DNA of 37,895 bases from Chara braunii (lineage: Eukaryota > Streptophyta > Charophyceae > Charales > Characeae): contig BFEA01000080.1 in assembly GCA_003427395.1 (NCBI GenBank), positions 1,424,400 through 1,462,294 of the forward strand. Direction: 5' to 3'. Made by a program: the position numbers and the translations under genes. Position 1 is the first letter of the stretch. Every line of letters begins with the position of its first letter. This document shows positions 20,156-30,616 of the stretch, in pieces. The notes beneath the pieces are model-generated. The model was not told the DNA's origin and did not search any database. It saw only the letters and a program-made list of their open reading frames with translations.

Positions 20156-22592
20156 CATTAGAAATGCTAATGTTCTTTATCATCAAGAAGAGCAAGGCAT
20201 GCCATAGTTTTTTTTTCTGATTAATTTTAAATGTGCAATTCATTCTCCAAACGCGATATTTTTGACGTCCACCTCCACAAAATAAAATTTGCATGCTGTC
20301 GTTGCTCAAGTGACGTTTTGTCCTTCTTCCATGTCTTCTTCCACACATTCGTATATTGCATGGCGAGGCATTTCACGACAGGTTATGACACCCAATATTA
20401 AATGAGAACGTGGTTGAAAGCCGGTGATCTAACGTCGTTGTTAACAAGAAAAATAAAATTTTCATCCACACAAGAACATCTTCGTCAATAGGACGTAAAA
20501 GAACAAATTGACCCTTTTCGACGTCTGTCATAGGGTTCAACTCTGGTTTGGGACGCTCGTTAGCGGGTCCTACGAAAAGTGACTCTTTGTTTTGTAAGTT
20601 TTCATAAGGAAAGCAATATCAATATCCTCGAAATCACCCTTCACATTTCGAAGAGCGACGACTTTCAAAATTCAGACTCATATTGATCTTCAATTGTTTC
20701 TAAAAATCATTTTCAGTATGACAGCGCACTCGCTCCCAAAAAAATTATCTCATCTTTGATTCCAATTCACTCGTGTTGCTTATTCTGTAACCAATCAACA
20801 AATGTCTTCACACTTTCAACACATGAAACAAAATCATTATGATTTCAATCAGGTGTGATAGGCATTGGTTGAAATGACCACTGTGGTCTTGCATATCTCT
20901 TGTTCGCATCTCTATTAAAATAATAACCGACAAAAATCACTCATGAGCTTATCATCCTCTATAAAAAAATATAAATGCATGTGGACGAGCATCACCTATC
21001 AACCTTTTCACAAAAAATGGTTTCACAACACTTCTCCAGTTCGTAATTTTATTTATGAACGTACATGACGAACGATCAATTTGTGAATGAACAATAAGGT
21101 TAAGGAGATAAACCATAGTGTATGTATCATGCATTTTTTTTTTCAACTTACGGAAAAAGTGACTAAAAGTGGCATCAACATCACACTGTGTGTGGCCTAC
21201 TAGCATGAAGTTGAACTCAACCTTTTTGAAGAAACTAAATTTCATCAAAGTTGTCGTCAATGCTAATACATATCTATTATTGTTCTCTCAACAACAATTA
21301 TCCGCTTGTATCTTGAGAGGCAAGCCGTTTGATGCCTTAACGTCACGAAGGATTTTTACGATGAACAGTACAACAACATTCAAGTCACGTGGGTAGTAAG
21401 AAAACCACGTGAACAAACGAAGAACGTCCTTGTGTGATGATGCTTGTCAAGTTTGTTTTCAATATTGCGATATTAGCAAATGCTTTTGATATGTTTTTTT
21501 TCGCCAAAATGTGGAATACTGGTTTTACTTGGGTTCATGCCATCAATGATGATGCACGAACTGTTTGAGGCCAACCTTCTGATTCATCCTTCCATACCTC
21601 ATAAATCGCCCGATGATGGAGCTGAAGGTAAAAATATTTGTCATGCAACAAAACAAAATGTTCACGCACTGGGGTGTATTTTGCAGATTTGATAGACTCG
21701 TTATATTCCGCTCACTTATCATATTTTGCAAAATTTTGATCAAGATTATGAAATTTTGTATGTTAGAAATGTGTTCTCCACATGTTGTAAAACACTTGGA
21801 GAGAAACAACTAGAACCTTCATGTTGTTAAATTGCGTCTTCAACAACTTGTAAACGTCCACCTTATTGTCGCAGACGAAAAATCTCAAAATCACCCTCGA
21901 TTCTCCACTTCCCGTCTTCATATCGTTGGGCATGAAACCTCCTTTGTCACGTATAAATACCTTCAGCTTACCATACAGTATTGCATAGGTAGCAAATGTG
22001 CGTCTGAGTCCAGTACTGCTATGCTCTGGCGTAACACAACCTTTCGATAAGGTCATCCATTTCTTTATAAATGTATTTCTACATACACCTAATGTGAAAC
22101 ACCATGCACTAATGTACACGTTTTTTTTTCCACAATAGGTTGCGCAATCTTTTTGTCGTCTTCTACAAATGTAAACATTTTCAAAGGTTCAGTTCGCCAC
22201 GCATCTCTGATTTTGTGGTTCTTGAAGTAATATGCACGTCGAACAACTTTCATGTCATATAAGGTCATGTGTGCACAACATTCTCGTCTACAATGATCTT
22301 TCTGACAAACATTCGCCAACACTTTCCTGATCAACTTCTGATGAACGGACTCCAAAGCGTTGTTTGATCTCGACATTCTCATTCGATAAATATACGGACG
22401 CTTTTCTGATGTCAGTATTTGTGAAAACATATCATCAAAATCTGAAACAAGGTCGTAACTGTTGTTATGATTTCGATGATAATGATTAAAGTTGTTGTTG
22501 TCGTCATTGTATGGATGACTATTTTTATCATGAGAACTATCGACACTACAACCAATTGAAACACTTGAGCACCCATCCTCTTCCCGTTTCAC
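20156..22592 (-). pseudogene. DUF7869-type transposase-like gene, heavily decayed
   Basis: Reading leftwards, an N-terminal part has HCRRECCAHMTLYDMKVVRR and CTLVHGVSH, followed by VCRNTFIKKWMTLSKG. This resembles the VCKxxFLxTLGIS region of a widespread family of large proteins. Then come VYKLLKTQFNN, a segment around 21640-21560, and DGMNPSKTSIPHF (21503-21544). YYPRDLNVVVLFIVK, QADNC with EN after a stop (about 21276-21306) and VGHTQCDVDATFSHF (about 21158-21200) follow. The order DGM.SK...PHF, Q.DN..REN, VGHT..D.D..FS is what I associate with DUF7869, probably an RNase H-like fold. The end carries RDANKRYARPQWSF and, near 20250-20350, NVWKKTW and FILWRWTSK. At least ten stops and several frameshifts disrupt it. 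No terminal inverted repeats were found. Confidence 0.7.
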
Positions 22593-22984
22593 ATGAGGTC
22601 AAATCTTCTCTAGCAAGTCGAAATTCAAAAAAAATGTGGGAAGTATGGGATCGAGATCCCATAGTGAATTTATGAGCACTCATAAGACGCGGTTTAAATC
22701 AGATGTGGACCTGTTAGCGTTGCAGTCGTCAGCTTTATGATGTGCATTATCAGATTCGGGTGATGTTGCCGGTCGTGGGCATTGAACGAAAGGAGAGCTG
22801 CTCTCGCAAGAACAACATCGAATTCAAATTATCCCATCTTCTTACGAGTAGACGAGTCGAAGGTGCAAGTATTGTCACAAATTACATCTTCAGAATTGGG
22901 AGAGCACATAACGAAGTCGTGCTTATCCGCATGACAATTTTCATCCAGTAATATGTTAGACACCATGTAGTTCATACTTGTCAG
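22593..22984. other. No gene recognised upstream of the transposase-like relic
   Basis: Contains a 14-bp palindrome, GGGATC-GA-GATCCC, at about 22649-22662. An in-frame TGA lies directly before the first codons of the relic, so its original start is lost or lies elsewhere. Confidence 0.45.
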
Positions 22985-23226
22985 CGCTGGATATTCAACT
23001 TGCCGATATGAAGTGTCACAAGGCATAATGAGTCTGCGAGGACAAATAAGTGGGTTAATATAGTCAAGGCACAAACTCCTTGTTGTTCAAGACGAGCATA
23101 ACGACGCGTTGGATATTCATCTTGTCGATATAAAGTGCCTCAAGGCATAATGAGTCATCGAGAACAAATAAGTGGGTTAATATAGTTAAGGCACGAACAC
23201 CTTGTTGTTCGAGACAAGCATAACAA
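22985..23226 (+). repeat. 122-bp tandem duplication
   Basis: Unit one begins CGCTGGATATTCA at 22985 and unit two CGTTGGATATTCA at 23107. They share AAGGCATAATGAGTC, ACAAATAAGTGGGTTAAT and CTTGTTGTTC. By eye about 88 percent identical. Confidence 0.92.
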
Positions 23227-23499
23227 AAAGTTATTATTCATCTAGTGCATGACTTGGATACTGAACAGAAAAATACTGAATTTGAGGAATATTTTTTCAT
23301 TGAAGACGAATAACAGAAAAAAAACAACCAATCTTAGAAATTCAAGACGATACGGTCACTAAAAGTATGACGATGCACGCATATCATTAACATCGGTGCA
23401 GAAATGTGGACACACCAATGCTGACGACGACCACCACCGCCACCACGGCGACGAGGAGTATGAGAGAGAGAGAACCGGTAAGTCTCCCATCTCACACCT

Positions 23500-24180
23500 A
23501 ACTCAATGGTACTTTCATTCACGTGATGAACAAAATATAATAAATCTAACACTATAACGTGGATCTATATACTACTACAACCGTGTGTACATGTGAGTAT
23601 GTATGTGAAACGTGTGACATACTACATGATACTCACCTAGATAGGATGAGGAAAATCGAACAAATCTACCACTAGAAACACGGAACATACATTACTACAC
23701 ATGTATGTGTGTGTGTGCATGTGTGAGTGTGTGTCGATCACGCAGCAACTTCACGTTGCTTCAAACCACGGATGAGCAAAGCCAAATGAAGTTACGACTA
23801 GAACAAGGAAATATACACCGCTTCACTTGCTTGTTTGGTTGCGCACGTCATGGTCTTTGTATGCATGCATGTGTGTGTATGTGTCTGTATACGATCGTGT
23901 GTGTGCATGTATATAGCGCAGATGGCCGCTCGCTACTTCCAACGATAAGATTAGCAAAATCAGATGAATATATCGTTAGAACGAGGAGATATACACTACC
24001 TCACTCGTGTGTATGTCTGTGTGTGTGAGAGGGAGTGTCTGTGTGTGAATCGCGGGACTAAACCCGGTACTCCTATCGATAGGATGAGTTAGATCGGAAT
24101 GAGTCTACCACTACATAAAGGGAATCTACACTACCTCGCTTATGTGTATGTGTGTATGTGTGAGTGTGAATACGATTGTG
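23500..24180 (+). repeat. Cluster of five dispersed-module copies with GT tails
   Basis: Copies begin near 23505, 23639, 23760, 23938 and 24068. Each has a GATGAG-like start, AATC, an AAATCTACCACTAG-like middle and a GGAAATATACAC-like end. Most are followed by GT-rich runs (23700, 23865, 24005, 24140). Spacing is about 110 to 180 bp, so the cluster is a loose tandem array. Confidence 0.75.
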
Positions 24181-24194
24181 TGTGTGCGTTTGTG

Positions 24195-24760
24195 TGTGAA
24201 AGAGAAAGGGATAGAGAGAGAGAGAGAGGGCAAACGTACACACAGAGAGACTGCGAGAAAGAGAGACGGGGGGGGGGAGATCGACTTTCCCCATTTGAAA
24301 GGAGCCTGGTTGACATTGCGGCCAGGTACGGTGCAAAAGGATGAGGTGCACAGAGGGAGGAATGTGATCGCGTGGAAGAGGAATGCGCAAGAAGAAGAGG
24401 AAGGAGGAGAAGGAGAAGAAGAAGAAGAAGAAGGAAACGAAGAAGAAAAAGAAAAAGAAGAAAAAGAAGAAGAAGAAGGAAGGATGAAGAAGAAGGGGGA
24501 GGAGAATCGTGCACAAAGAGCGGCGTCATGCTCAAAAAGAGGAGAGAATCACGAACGGGGAGGCGAAGACATGCGCATGATAGGACTGCGGTGACAAGGA
24601 GCGCGCGGGAAGAGACAAGGGATGCGCGGGGAGATAGCGCAAGCAAGAAAGAAGGGAGATGGACACGCAGAGGAAAGAGACGCTCGGGAAGAAGAAGAAG
24701 AAGAAGAAGAAGAAGAAGAAGAAGAAGAAGAAGAAGAATGTAGAAGAAGAAGAGGTGTAA
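24195..24760 (+). repeat. Purine-rich GA/GAA tract
   Basis: GA-rich sequence from 24200 with a G run near 24270, GAA triplets at 24375-24480 and an almost pure (GAA)n at 24690-24737. Long Glu/Arg/Lys frames here are low-complexity translations. Such strand-asymmetric purine tracts can form triplex DNA. Confidence 0.9.
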
Positions 24761-25009
24761 GGAGGGAAGAGTGAAGGTAAGGAGGAACTTACCTGCACGA
24801 AGGAGGAGACTTGCGGGATGTGCGATAGATCCGTCGATGATGCCTATGGGGTTGTGAGGGTGGGCCGTAATCGCCCAACTTGTTAGAGTGCAGATTCATG
24901 CTTGTCGTGTCTCTCGCTTGTTATAGCCTCGGTATGCCGCACTACGTGACGGATCGTGTGCGCAGCGCTGGCGTCGACGACAACGAGGAGCGAGTTTCCA
25001 TCGATAGGA
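24761..25009. other. No gene recognised
   Basis: Short sequence of mixed composition between the GAA tract and the next module cluster. No structure found. Confidence 0.45.
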
Positions 25010-25457
25010 TGAGCACCGCCCCACAGGTGAGTCTCATACCCGACGGCTAGCCTAACGCTACTTCCATCAATAACATGATTGAAATCAATTGAATCTACTG
25101 CTAGAATATGAAAATATACCCGTTGTACTTGTTTGTTGCTTGGGTGTGTACGTGCGAGGGTACATATATGCGTGTGTCTGTCTGTGTGTGACTGATCACA
25201 AGGCTGAATCTACTGCTATTTCCAGCGATAGAGTGAGCAAAATCGAATGAAGCTATCGCCGACGTATGGAAAGGTGCACTACCTGCTTGTGTGTGTATGA
25301 GTGAGTGATGAACCAAGGTTGAATCTAGCGCTACTTTCATTGATAGGATGAGCGAAATCGGGTGCATCTACGGCTATAACATGGAAATATACACCACCAC
25401 ACTTCTTTCTTTGGTCACATGTGTGTGTGTATGTGTATGTGTGTGTGTGTGTGTGTC

Positions 25458-25494
<37 letters not shown>

Positions 25495-25508
25495 AAGAGA
25501 GAGAGGCG
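25010..25508 (+). repeat. Cluster of dispersed-module copies ending in (GT)n-(GA)n
   Basis: Partial or full copies start near 25000 (GATAGGATGAGCACC), 25066, 25207 and 25325. The last is well preserved (CTACTTTCATTGATAGGATG, then ACATGGAAATATACACC) and runs into GT repeats from 25420 and GA repeats to about 25505. This is the same order, core then GT then GA, as at 1803-2040 read the other way round. Confidence 0.75.
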
Positions 25509-25604
25509 TATGTCCTAGTCGACAGTCGTCCCTCCATGGGAAATCCTACGTGAATGTATCTGGTAGTTAGCATAGGTAGAATCATTTATTATAACTTATT
25601 ATTG

Positions 25605-25690
25605 TGATTGTTACCAGCATTACTATTACGATTATTATTATTTATTATTTATAATTTATTACTATTATTATTTATTACTATTATTTTATG
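25605..25690. repeat. (ATT)n-rich microsatellite
   Basis: Interrupted ATT/TTA triplets. Similar tracts occur at 26655-26722 and 27786-27845, each close to an edge of a larger repeat. Confidence 0.9.
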
Positions 25691-25836
25691 ATTACCAGGG
25701 ATAGATTGATGACATTATCGATCTTGAACGAGGAAAGCATAATAAGCGCAAGTCGTCAACTCGCACAGATTACGTCCCCGCGCTTTTGTACATCGCTTCT
25801 ACTGATTGAATGGTCCAGTCACCTCATGTAGACAGC

Positions 25837-26101
25837 GTGGCCAATGCCACGTTAGCAGCAGAGACAGACAGATGGCCGGTGCTACATCAGCATTGTAAAC
25901 AAGTGGCATTGGCCAAAGTAGCAATGTAGACGAGTGGCATGGGCCACAACAACAATGTACACAAGCGGTATGGGCCACAACAACAATCAAGACAGGTGGC
26001 AACGCCACCTCAACAATATAGACAAGTGGCATGCGCCACATCAGCAATGTAGATCAGTGGTTTACTCCACATCAACAATGTAGACAGATGGTCCGCGCCA
26101 C
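25837..26101 (+). repeat. 31-bp tandem array, each unit with a GTGGC/GCCAC dyad
   Basis: Dyads begin at 25837, 25872, 25903, 25934, 25965, 25996, 26026, 26057 and 26087, spaced 30-31 bp apart except the first step of 35. Typical cores are GTGGC-ATGG-GCCAC, GTGGC-CAAT-GCCAC and GTGGC-AAC-GCCAC, joined by linkers like AACAACAATGTAGACAA. Loops vary while most arms stay complementary. The array is not CRISPR: there are no unique spacers, the linker is itself repeated, and the host is a eukaryote. Confidence 0.9.
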
Positions 26102-26400
26102 GTCAGCAGAAGCTGGCGCTCCGCAGAGAAGGCACCAGCATGCTGCCACAGTCCCGTGTCGTCCACAGTACTAGCACACAACCTGCATCAAGCCAAAGTC
26201 AAGTCAGCGTCAAGGCAGCATAGCAAGACTAAATGTTGACCTCCTGCAATGCCAAGCCTTATGCAGTGTTTGACGAGGCGGTCTGGCCTCATGTCTCCTA
26301 CGCACAGATGAACAAATGGACTTACAACTGAGGGTCTGGATTGTGTACAGTTGCAGGTTTCTGCTTGGTCCTGATGTTGTTTGGGTACCTGCATACAAAC
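26102..26400. other. No gene recognised
   Basis: Sequence between the 31-bp array and the ACAGACGA repeats. Minus-strand open frames across this and the next repeat are low complexity and cysteine-rich. Confidence 0.45.
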
Positions 26401-26535
26401 ATACAGAGGGACCAACAGACACAGATAGACACGAACGAACAGACAGACGAACATACACAGACAGGCACGGACGAACAGACAGACGAACAGACAAAGACAT
26501 GCAGACATAGAGACAAACAGACAGACAGCGACAGA
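26401..26535 (+). repeat. ACAGACGA-type simple repeat
   Basis: CGAACAGACAGACGAAC occurs twice (near 26435 and 26471), surrounded by further ACAGACA units and then GA-rich sequence. Confidence 0.85.
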
Positions 26536-26682
26536 TGCACAGATACAGAGAAAGAGATAGAAAGAGAAAGAGGGAGAGACGGGGAGAAAGGAAAGAAAAA
26601 AAAAACTTACCTCGTTTTCGACGATTGTCGACGTTGAGTGCAACGCACATTGTTTTTATATTATTATTATTGTTATTATTAC

Positions 26683-26721
<39 letters not shown>

Positions 26722-26764
26722 ATGGTACTAATAGTAGTATTACGATACTTACGACCACAACAAG

Positions 26765-27785
26765 CCTTGTGCCCGTCCTAAGTGAAGGCGGGCCTGAGTA
26801 CCCGCGTGAGGCCTGTTCCGTACAGTTTCTCCATATGTGAGGAATCAGACAGTTGCAGCACGCTAGTTGGTTACAGAGCAACGTGAGCCTCCAGACTCTT
26901 TCCAAAAGCAAAAAGGGCTGCACTGTACAGTTGAGCCTAGTGCTCAGGTAGTTGCGCCCTGGGCACACATAGTGTAGGGCCGACACATCACGAAATGGCC
27001 GTCGGCCAAATGAGAATGCAACATTGTCGTCACATCCATCCCACGGGCCAAACACAGGCACAACAAACATTCAAAGTTTGGGTAACCCTAGGCGTGTCCA
27101 GCTGTAAAAGGCCCAGACCCTCAACTATTGAAACGACCCTGGGCGCAGACACTGGGGCCCGACCGAAAGCTACTGACAACTTTCACGGCCAGGCCCAAAC
27201 AGTCCAGCAGCTGTAGCACCTCCCATATAGGGAGGAAGCCAGTTAGTCCAAGGCACACGATGCTGCAACGTAGTGCAAATGTCAGCATGTGCACAAGTTG
27301 GCCTGGGGTATGCTCGTAGGTGTTGAGTGGTGTGGGGCACAACAACACAGCAGGGCGATAGCGTCCATAGCTGGATTGCATAACGTCCGGGGGTGAGAGC
27401 GACGGTGTTCTTCATAAAAGAGGCCAGTGTGAGTTGAAAAGAATGATGAGTGGAGTCGAGAGTACGTACCTAGTGTATGTGGGAGGATGACATTGGTGTT
27501 GACGTCATGTACATTGGTCTTTGAAGTCAAAGTGAACCTGTTGCAAGAACGTAGGTAGGATAGGCAGGACGAGTAGAATAGGCAGAGTAGACTGGGCATC
27601 AGATGGTAGGAGCGAAATTGAATACTGCGGGTTTAAACATTGGCTCACGAGGCTACTATATCGCTCTTATTTGAATGAAGTTTTTGTGCATTTGAGTTCT
27701 TTACCCGTTACATGACTATCTGGACCTCTGCATGATTATTGTAACTTAGTTTTCGGTATATCTCGCTCACTCGTATTCCTTGCAT
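26765..27785 (+). repeat. About 1-kb dispersed repeat, copy 1
   Basis: The sequence from TGCCCGTCCTAAGTGAAGGC to the CTCACTCGTATTC region aligns by eye with 34148-35180 in the same orientation, at roughly three quarters identity. Shared landmarks are CTAAGTGAAGGCGGG (a small hairpin), CAGTTGCAGCACGC, GTACCTAGTG, GTTGACGTCATGTACATTGG, GGCTTAAACATTGGCTCA-like sequence and TTGCTCTTATTTG-like sequence. No coding potential is seen. It could be a pair of old LTRs or a non-autonomous element. Confidence 0.85.
27500..27507. promoter_or_regulatory. TGACGTCA palindrome conserved in both 1-kb copies
   Basis: TGACGTCA is the classic bZIP/CRE-type octamer. It is preserved here and at 34888-34895 within a longer conserved stretch (GTTGACGTCATGTACATTGG), while the surroundings have diverged. 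A binding role is inferred only from this. Confidence 0.4.
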
Positions 27786-28310
27786 ATTATTATTATAATT
27801 TTATTATTATTATTATTGGTATTATTATTATTACTATTATTATATTCTTATTTGTTGTTACTATTTCATTACTTATACCGTTTGTTCTTATCTGATTGCT
27901 AACACAATCAAATATATGCATGTGAATTTCGTGTCTGGCTAGAGTCATGGTAGACTTCATCCACGCTGGCCTAGAGCAAATGTAAGTGTACACAAGGTCA
28001 TTTAGGCAGGAGGACGTGAGGATGGAGTGAAAAGATAGAAAGAAGAAAAAGAAGGAAGAATGCTAAAAAAAAAAAAAAGGAAGGAATAAGTAAAAAGGAT
28101 GAGGAAAATGAGGAAGAATAAAAGAAACGCGAAAAACAAGAAGACAAACTAGGTTTTTTCTCATTTTCATTCTATAAACCTTTCTTTGCTTTACCGTTGA
28201 CTACTTTATATTTGATGAATGTATGGATATAGAAATAGGATAAGGCTCATGTGTGAGGAACATCCTATTAACTCGTTTGTACGTACATACATATTTTAAA
28301 CTGTTAGGTT
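27786..28310. other. ATT microsatellite then unannotated sequence
   Basis: (ATT)n to 27845, then AT-rich and A-rich sequence with a 13-A run near 28066. No gene seen. Confidence 0.5.
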
Positions 28311-28685
28311 GACAGACTAGAAGTGGGGTACCCTTGTGTAGGTCATCCCATGGTCTGTCTAAGTGTACGTCAGTTAGACTAAAACAAGTGGTGGGGTACT
28401 CATATCTGAGTCATCCCACTGCTCGATTGAATCCATATCGACTAGTAAGTATGAGATGAAGGCTTCTGTGAGAGTCTTCTTACTTCATACTTACATTTGA
28501 TCGGACTATAATATAGTCCTCCGTTATAATTGAAGTTCACATCGTTGAACTTCATGTAGACCCACGTTGATAGTGAGGGAGGTGTTGAGACCTTGTGACC
28601 TGTGTGTCATTGCAGGTCATCTTACTCAAGAAGACTTGTTGTGAGTCTGTACAAGACTACATGTTGTTGCCTTATGGTAACATGT
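28311..28685 (+). repeat. Array of eight consecutive stem-loops
   Basis: (1) 28311-28359: GACAGAC/GTCTGTC around TGGGGTACC/GGTCATCCCA. (2) 28391-28419: GTGGGGTACTC/GAGTCATCCCAC with one wobble and one bulge. (3) 28445-28494: 10-bp GTAAGTATGA stem. (4) 28503-28519: GGACTATA-A-TATAGTCC. (5) 28531-28554: 9-bp TGAAGTTCA stem, 6-nt loop. (6) 28596-28619: TGACCTG/CAGGTCA, 10-nt loop. (7) 28624-28646: ACTCA/TGAGT with inner CAAG/CTTG. (8) 28659-28685: ACAT/ATGT and GTTGCC/GGTAAC, 4-nt loop. By a rough count, single perfect stems of 8, 9 and 10 bp with short loops are each expected well below once in 400 bp of random sequence. The array lies on the presumed U3 side of the inverted LTR-like block at 29340-29665. 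Confidence 0.88.
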
Positions 28686-29339
28686 TCGTTCGCAAACTCA
28701 ACCCTCACTCACTCTTGACACCCACACTTTGCATCTACCTCTGCACTAAATGACATTTTTTATTTTCGGGTCGTTGTCTAAAGGGTCTGTGTTTGGAGGT
28801 CCTTGAATGACTAAGTTGAAAAGAGAATGTCTGGTTGAAATGTTTGAAAGCATAAGTGTAATGTGTGTGAAAGTGAATGAATGGTTGACTCTGTTAGGAT
28901 TGTGAAATGATTTTGTTTTGTCTGCAGGTCAGTAAAACGACCAACCACGTGCTATTCACTCTACTTGCATTGCTGAACTTATGCTTACTTGAGACTCGAC
29001 CCAGACATTTTCGTCGGCATCTCACCTGTGTACATTTGGTTTGGATTTTATGACTCTACTCCTTTTTAGTTATATATAAATTATGATAATTGGCAAAGCC
29101 AGAGAGCCTTATTCGGGTTATTTTCTTTGAAAGGCCAAAAACCTATTGATTGTTTCTCTTTCTAAAGTCAAAGCTCTGAACATTCTGATGTTTGCCTCTG
29201 TTTCTGTAAAAATGTAAAAGACATCTCTTTGCCTTTCAGTCTCAACTTTTGAACTGTATTCTTCATGTATGTATTGATTTGAAAAAACTTAAATAGAGTA
29301 TATAATTGGTCAAATACAAATAGGTCAAAGTAATGTATG
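28686..29339. other. Sequence between stem-loop array and LTR-like block; no gene
   Basis: Contains a CACGTG box near 28947 and a splice-acceptor-like TTTTGTCTGCAG ending near 28927. No open frame with a recognisable product. If the LTR reading is right, this is U3. Confidence 0.4.
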
Positions 29340-29665
29340 TGCGAGAGATCGTCAACCGAGTCGACCTGAATAGTAAGTTGGTCCGGGAGATCAGCACCCC
29401 GATGCCCGACACATAAACAAGTTAGTCTTAGGCGTTCAACCGTGTGTATGCCTATGCCCGGCAATCGAGCAAACGCTCTCGACCGACTTACCTCTACAAA
29501 GGCATGTAACAACCTTTGCATGTCGATGGGTAGCTCGGCAGGGATATGCCTACCTGAGGGTGGTGACAACCCCTCGGGTAGAGGTGAGTTGTACCTCGCA
29601 GCATCCCGACATGTCGTGGGGTGTCGTGAGAGGTATACCACACACGCACGGTCGAAGTGGTGACT
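29340..29665 (+). repeat. LTR-like block, third copy (inverted)
   Basis: The reverse complement reads ATACCTCTCACGAC, GAGGTACAACTCACCTCTACC, GTTGTCACC, TATCCCTGCCGAGCTACC and AGAGCGTTTGCTCG. It lines up with the blocks at 5050-5470 and 17335-17740 but is more diverged. A minus-strand open frame of 157 codons here is repeat translation: the other copies give related peptides from the same DNA. No gag or pol lies beside it, so it may be a solo or truncated LTR. Confidence 0.65.
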
Positions 29666-29835
29666 GATTTTTTTTCAAAATCTGAAGAAAAATCCGCTCC
29701 AAGTAGGATGTGGGACCGCCGCGTGCAACAACGTTTTTTTTCGAGTCACAATGAACCTGACAATGTCCTTGTCGTCCCGTCGAACATGACCGTCCTCTGA
29801 TGGTATCGTCGTGTACTTCGCAAGACAGGGCTGCG
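29666..29835. other. No gene recognised
   Basis: Short T- and GTC-rich sequence leading into the palindrome field. Confidence 0.4.
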
Positions 29836-30490
29836 CATCCCCTGTACTGAGACTGGTTGTCGTGTTGAACACGACGACCGCCCATCAACGTCTCATGCCC
29901 ACGATTAGCTAGTAGGCAAGGGCTGTATAACAGGAAGGCAGGGCTGTGTAACTGTTGTACGCACGGTGGTTGTTGTGTTGAATACGACGACCATCCGTCA
30001 ATGTCTCACATGCCAATGGTTGTCTTGTCGAACACGATGAACGTCCGTCAACGTCTCATGCCTACAGCGAGCTAGCACGCCGCCTGAGTGTTGTGTAGTC
30101 GTGGGCAAGGTCTACATAACACGAAGGTAGGGCTGCATGTCTGCTGTGTTGGGGGTCGTTGTCGTGTTCAACACGATGACCATACGTCAACGTCTCATGC
30201 CCACAACTAGCTAGCACGACGCCTGGGAATGAAACATTGATGAACGGTCGTCTCATGCTGACGTCTCATGCAAAGGTTGTGTAACACTAAACCGTTTTGG
30301 TTGTCGTGTTCGACACGATGATCTATTCGTATCTCACAATGGGCATGAGAGGTTGAGGCTGGCCGTCGTGTTGAGTACGACAACCACCGCCAAAACAAGC
30401 GACCCATTTCCGCTCACTACCACTTCGGTTATGACACATCGGTCGTATCTCGCCGTGGGCATGAGAGGTTAAGGGGAGGTCGTCGTGTTG
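29836..30490. repeat. Field of GTCGTGTTGAACACGAC-like palindromes
   Basis: Variants of the 17-bp dyad GTCGTGTT-G-AACACGAC occur near 29850, 29968, 30021, 30149, 30302, 30368 and 30480. Several are embedded in a longer repeat that also contains CGTCTCATGCC and GAGCTAGCACG-like blocks (29889, 30052, 30192). Spacing is irregular here. Both half-sites are kept while other positions vary. Confidence 0.85.
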
Positions 30491-30616
30491 AACACGACAA
30501 CCATCGCCAAAAAAAGCGACCCATTTCCACTCACTATCACGTCGATTAGGACACATCGGTTGTGTAGAGGATACTTCATCCTTTTCAACATAACGGATCC
30601 ATGTGTCTCTCATGAC

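Noticed and set aside
24142-24743. Glu/Arg/Lys-rich proteins
   Set aside because: Translations of GA and GAA microsatellites in several frames.
25799-26047. A CRISPR-like array because of regular 31-bp spacing and dyads
   Set aside because: The intervening sequence is itself repeated, so there are no unique spacers. No cas-like gene is present and the surrounding sequence is eukaryotic.
26210-27070. A 286-codon minus-strand open frame as a gene
   Set aside because: Much of it is translation of the ATT and ACAGACGA repeats (poly-Asn, Ser-Leu, Val-Cys strings). There is no domain, and it overlaps the 1-kb repeat.
29168-29641. A 157-codon minus-strand protein
   Set aside because: The DNA is homologous to the LTR-like blocks at 5.1 and 17.4 kb. 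Related peptides arise from all copies simply because the DNA is related.
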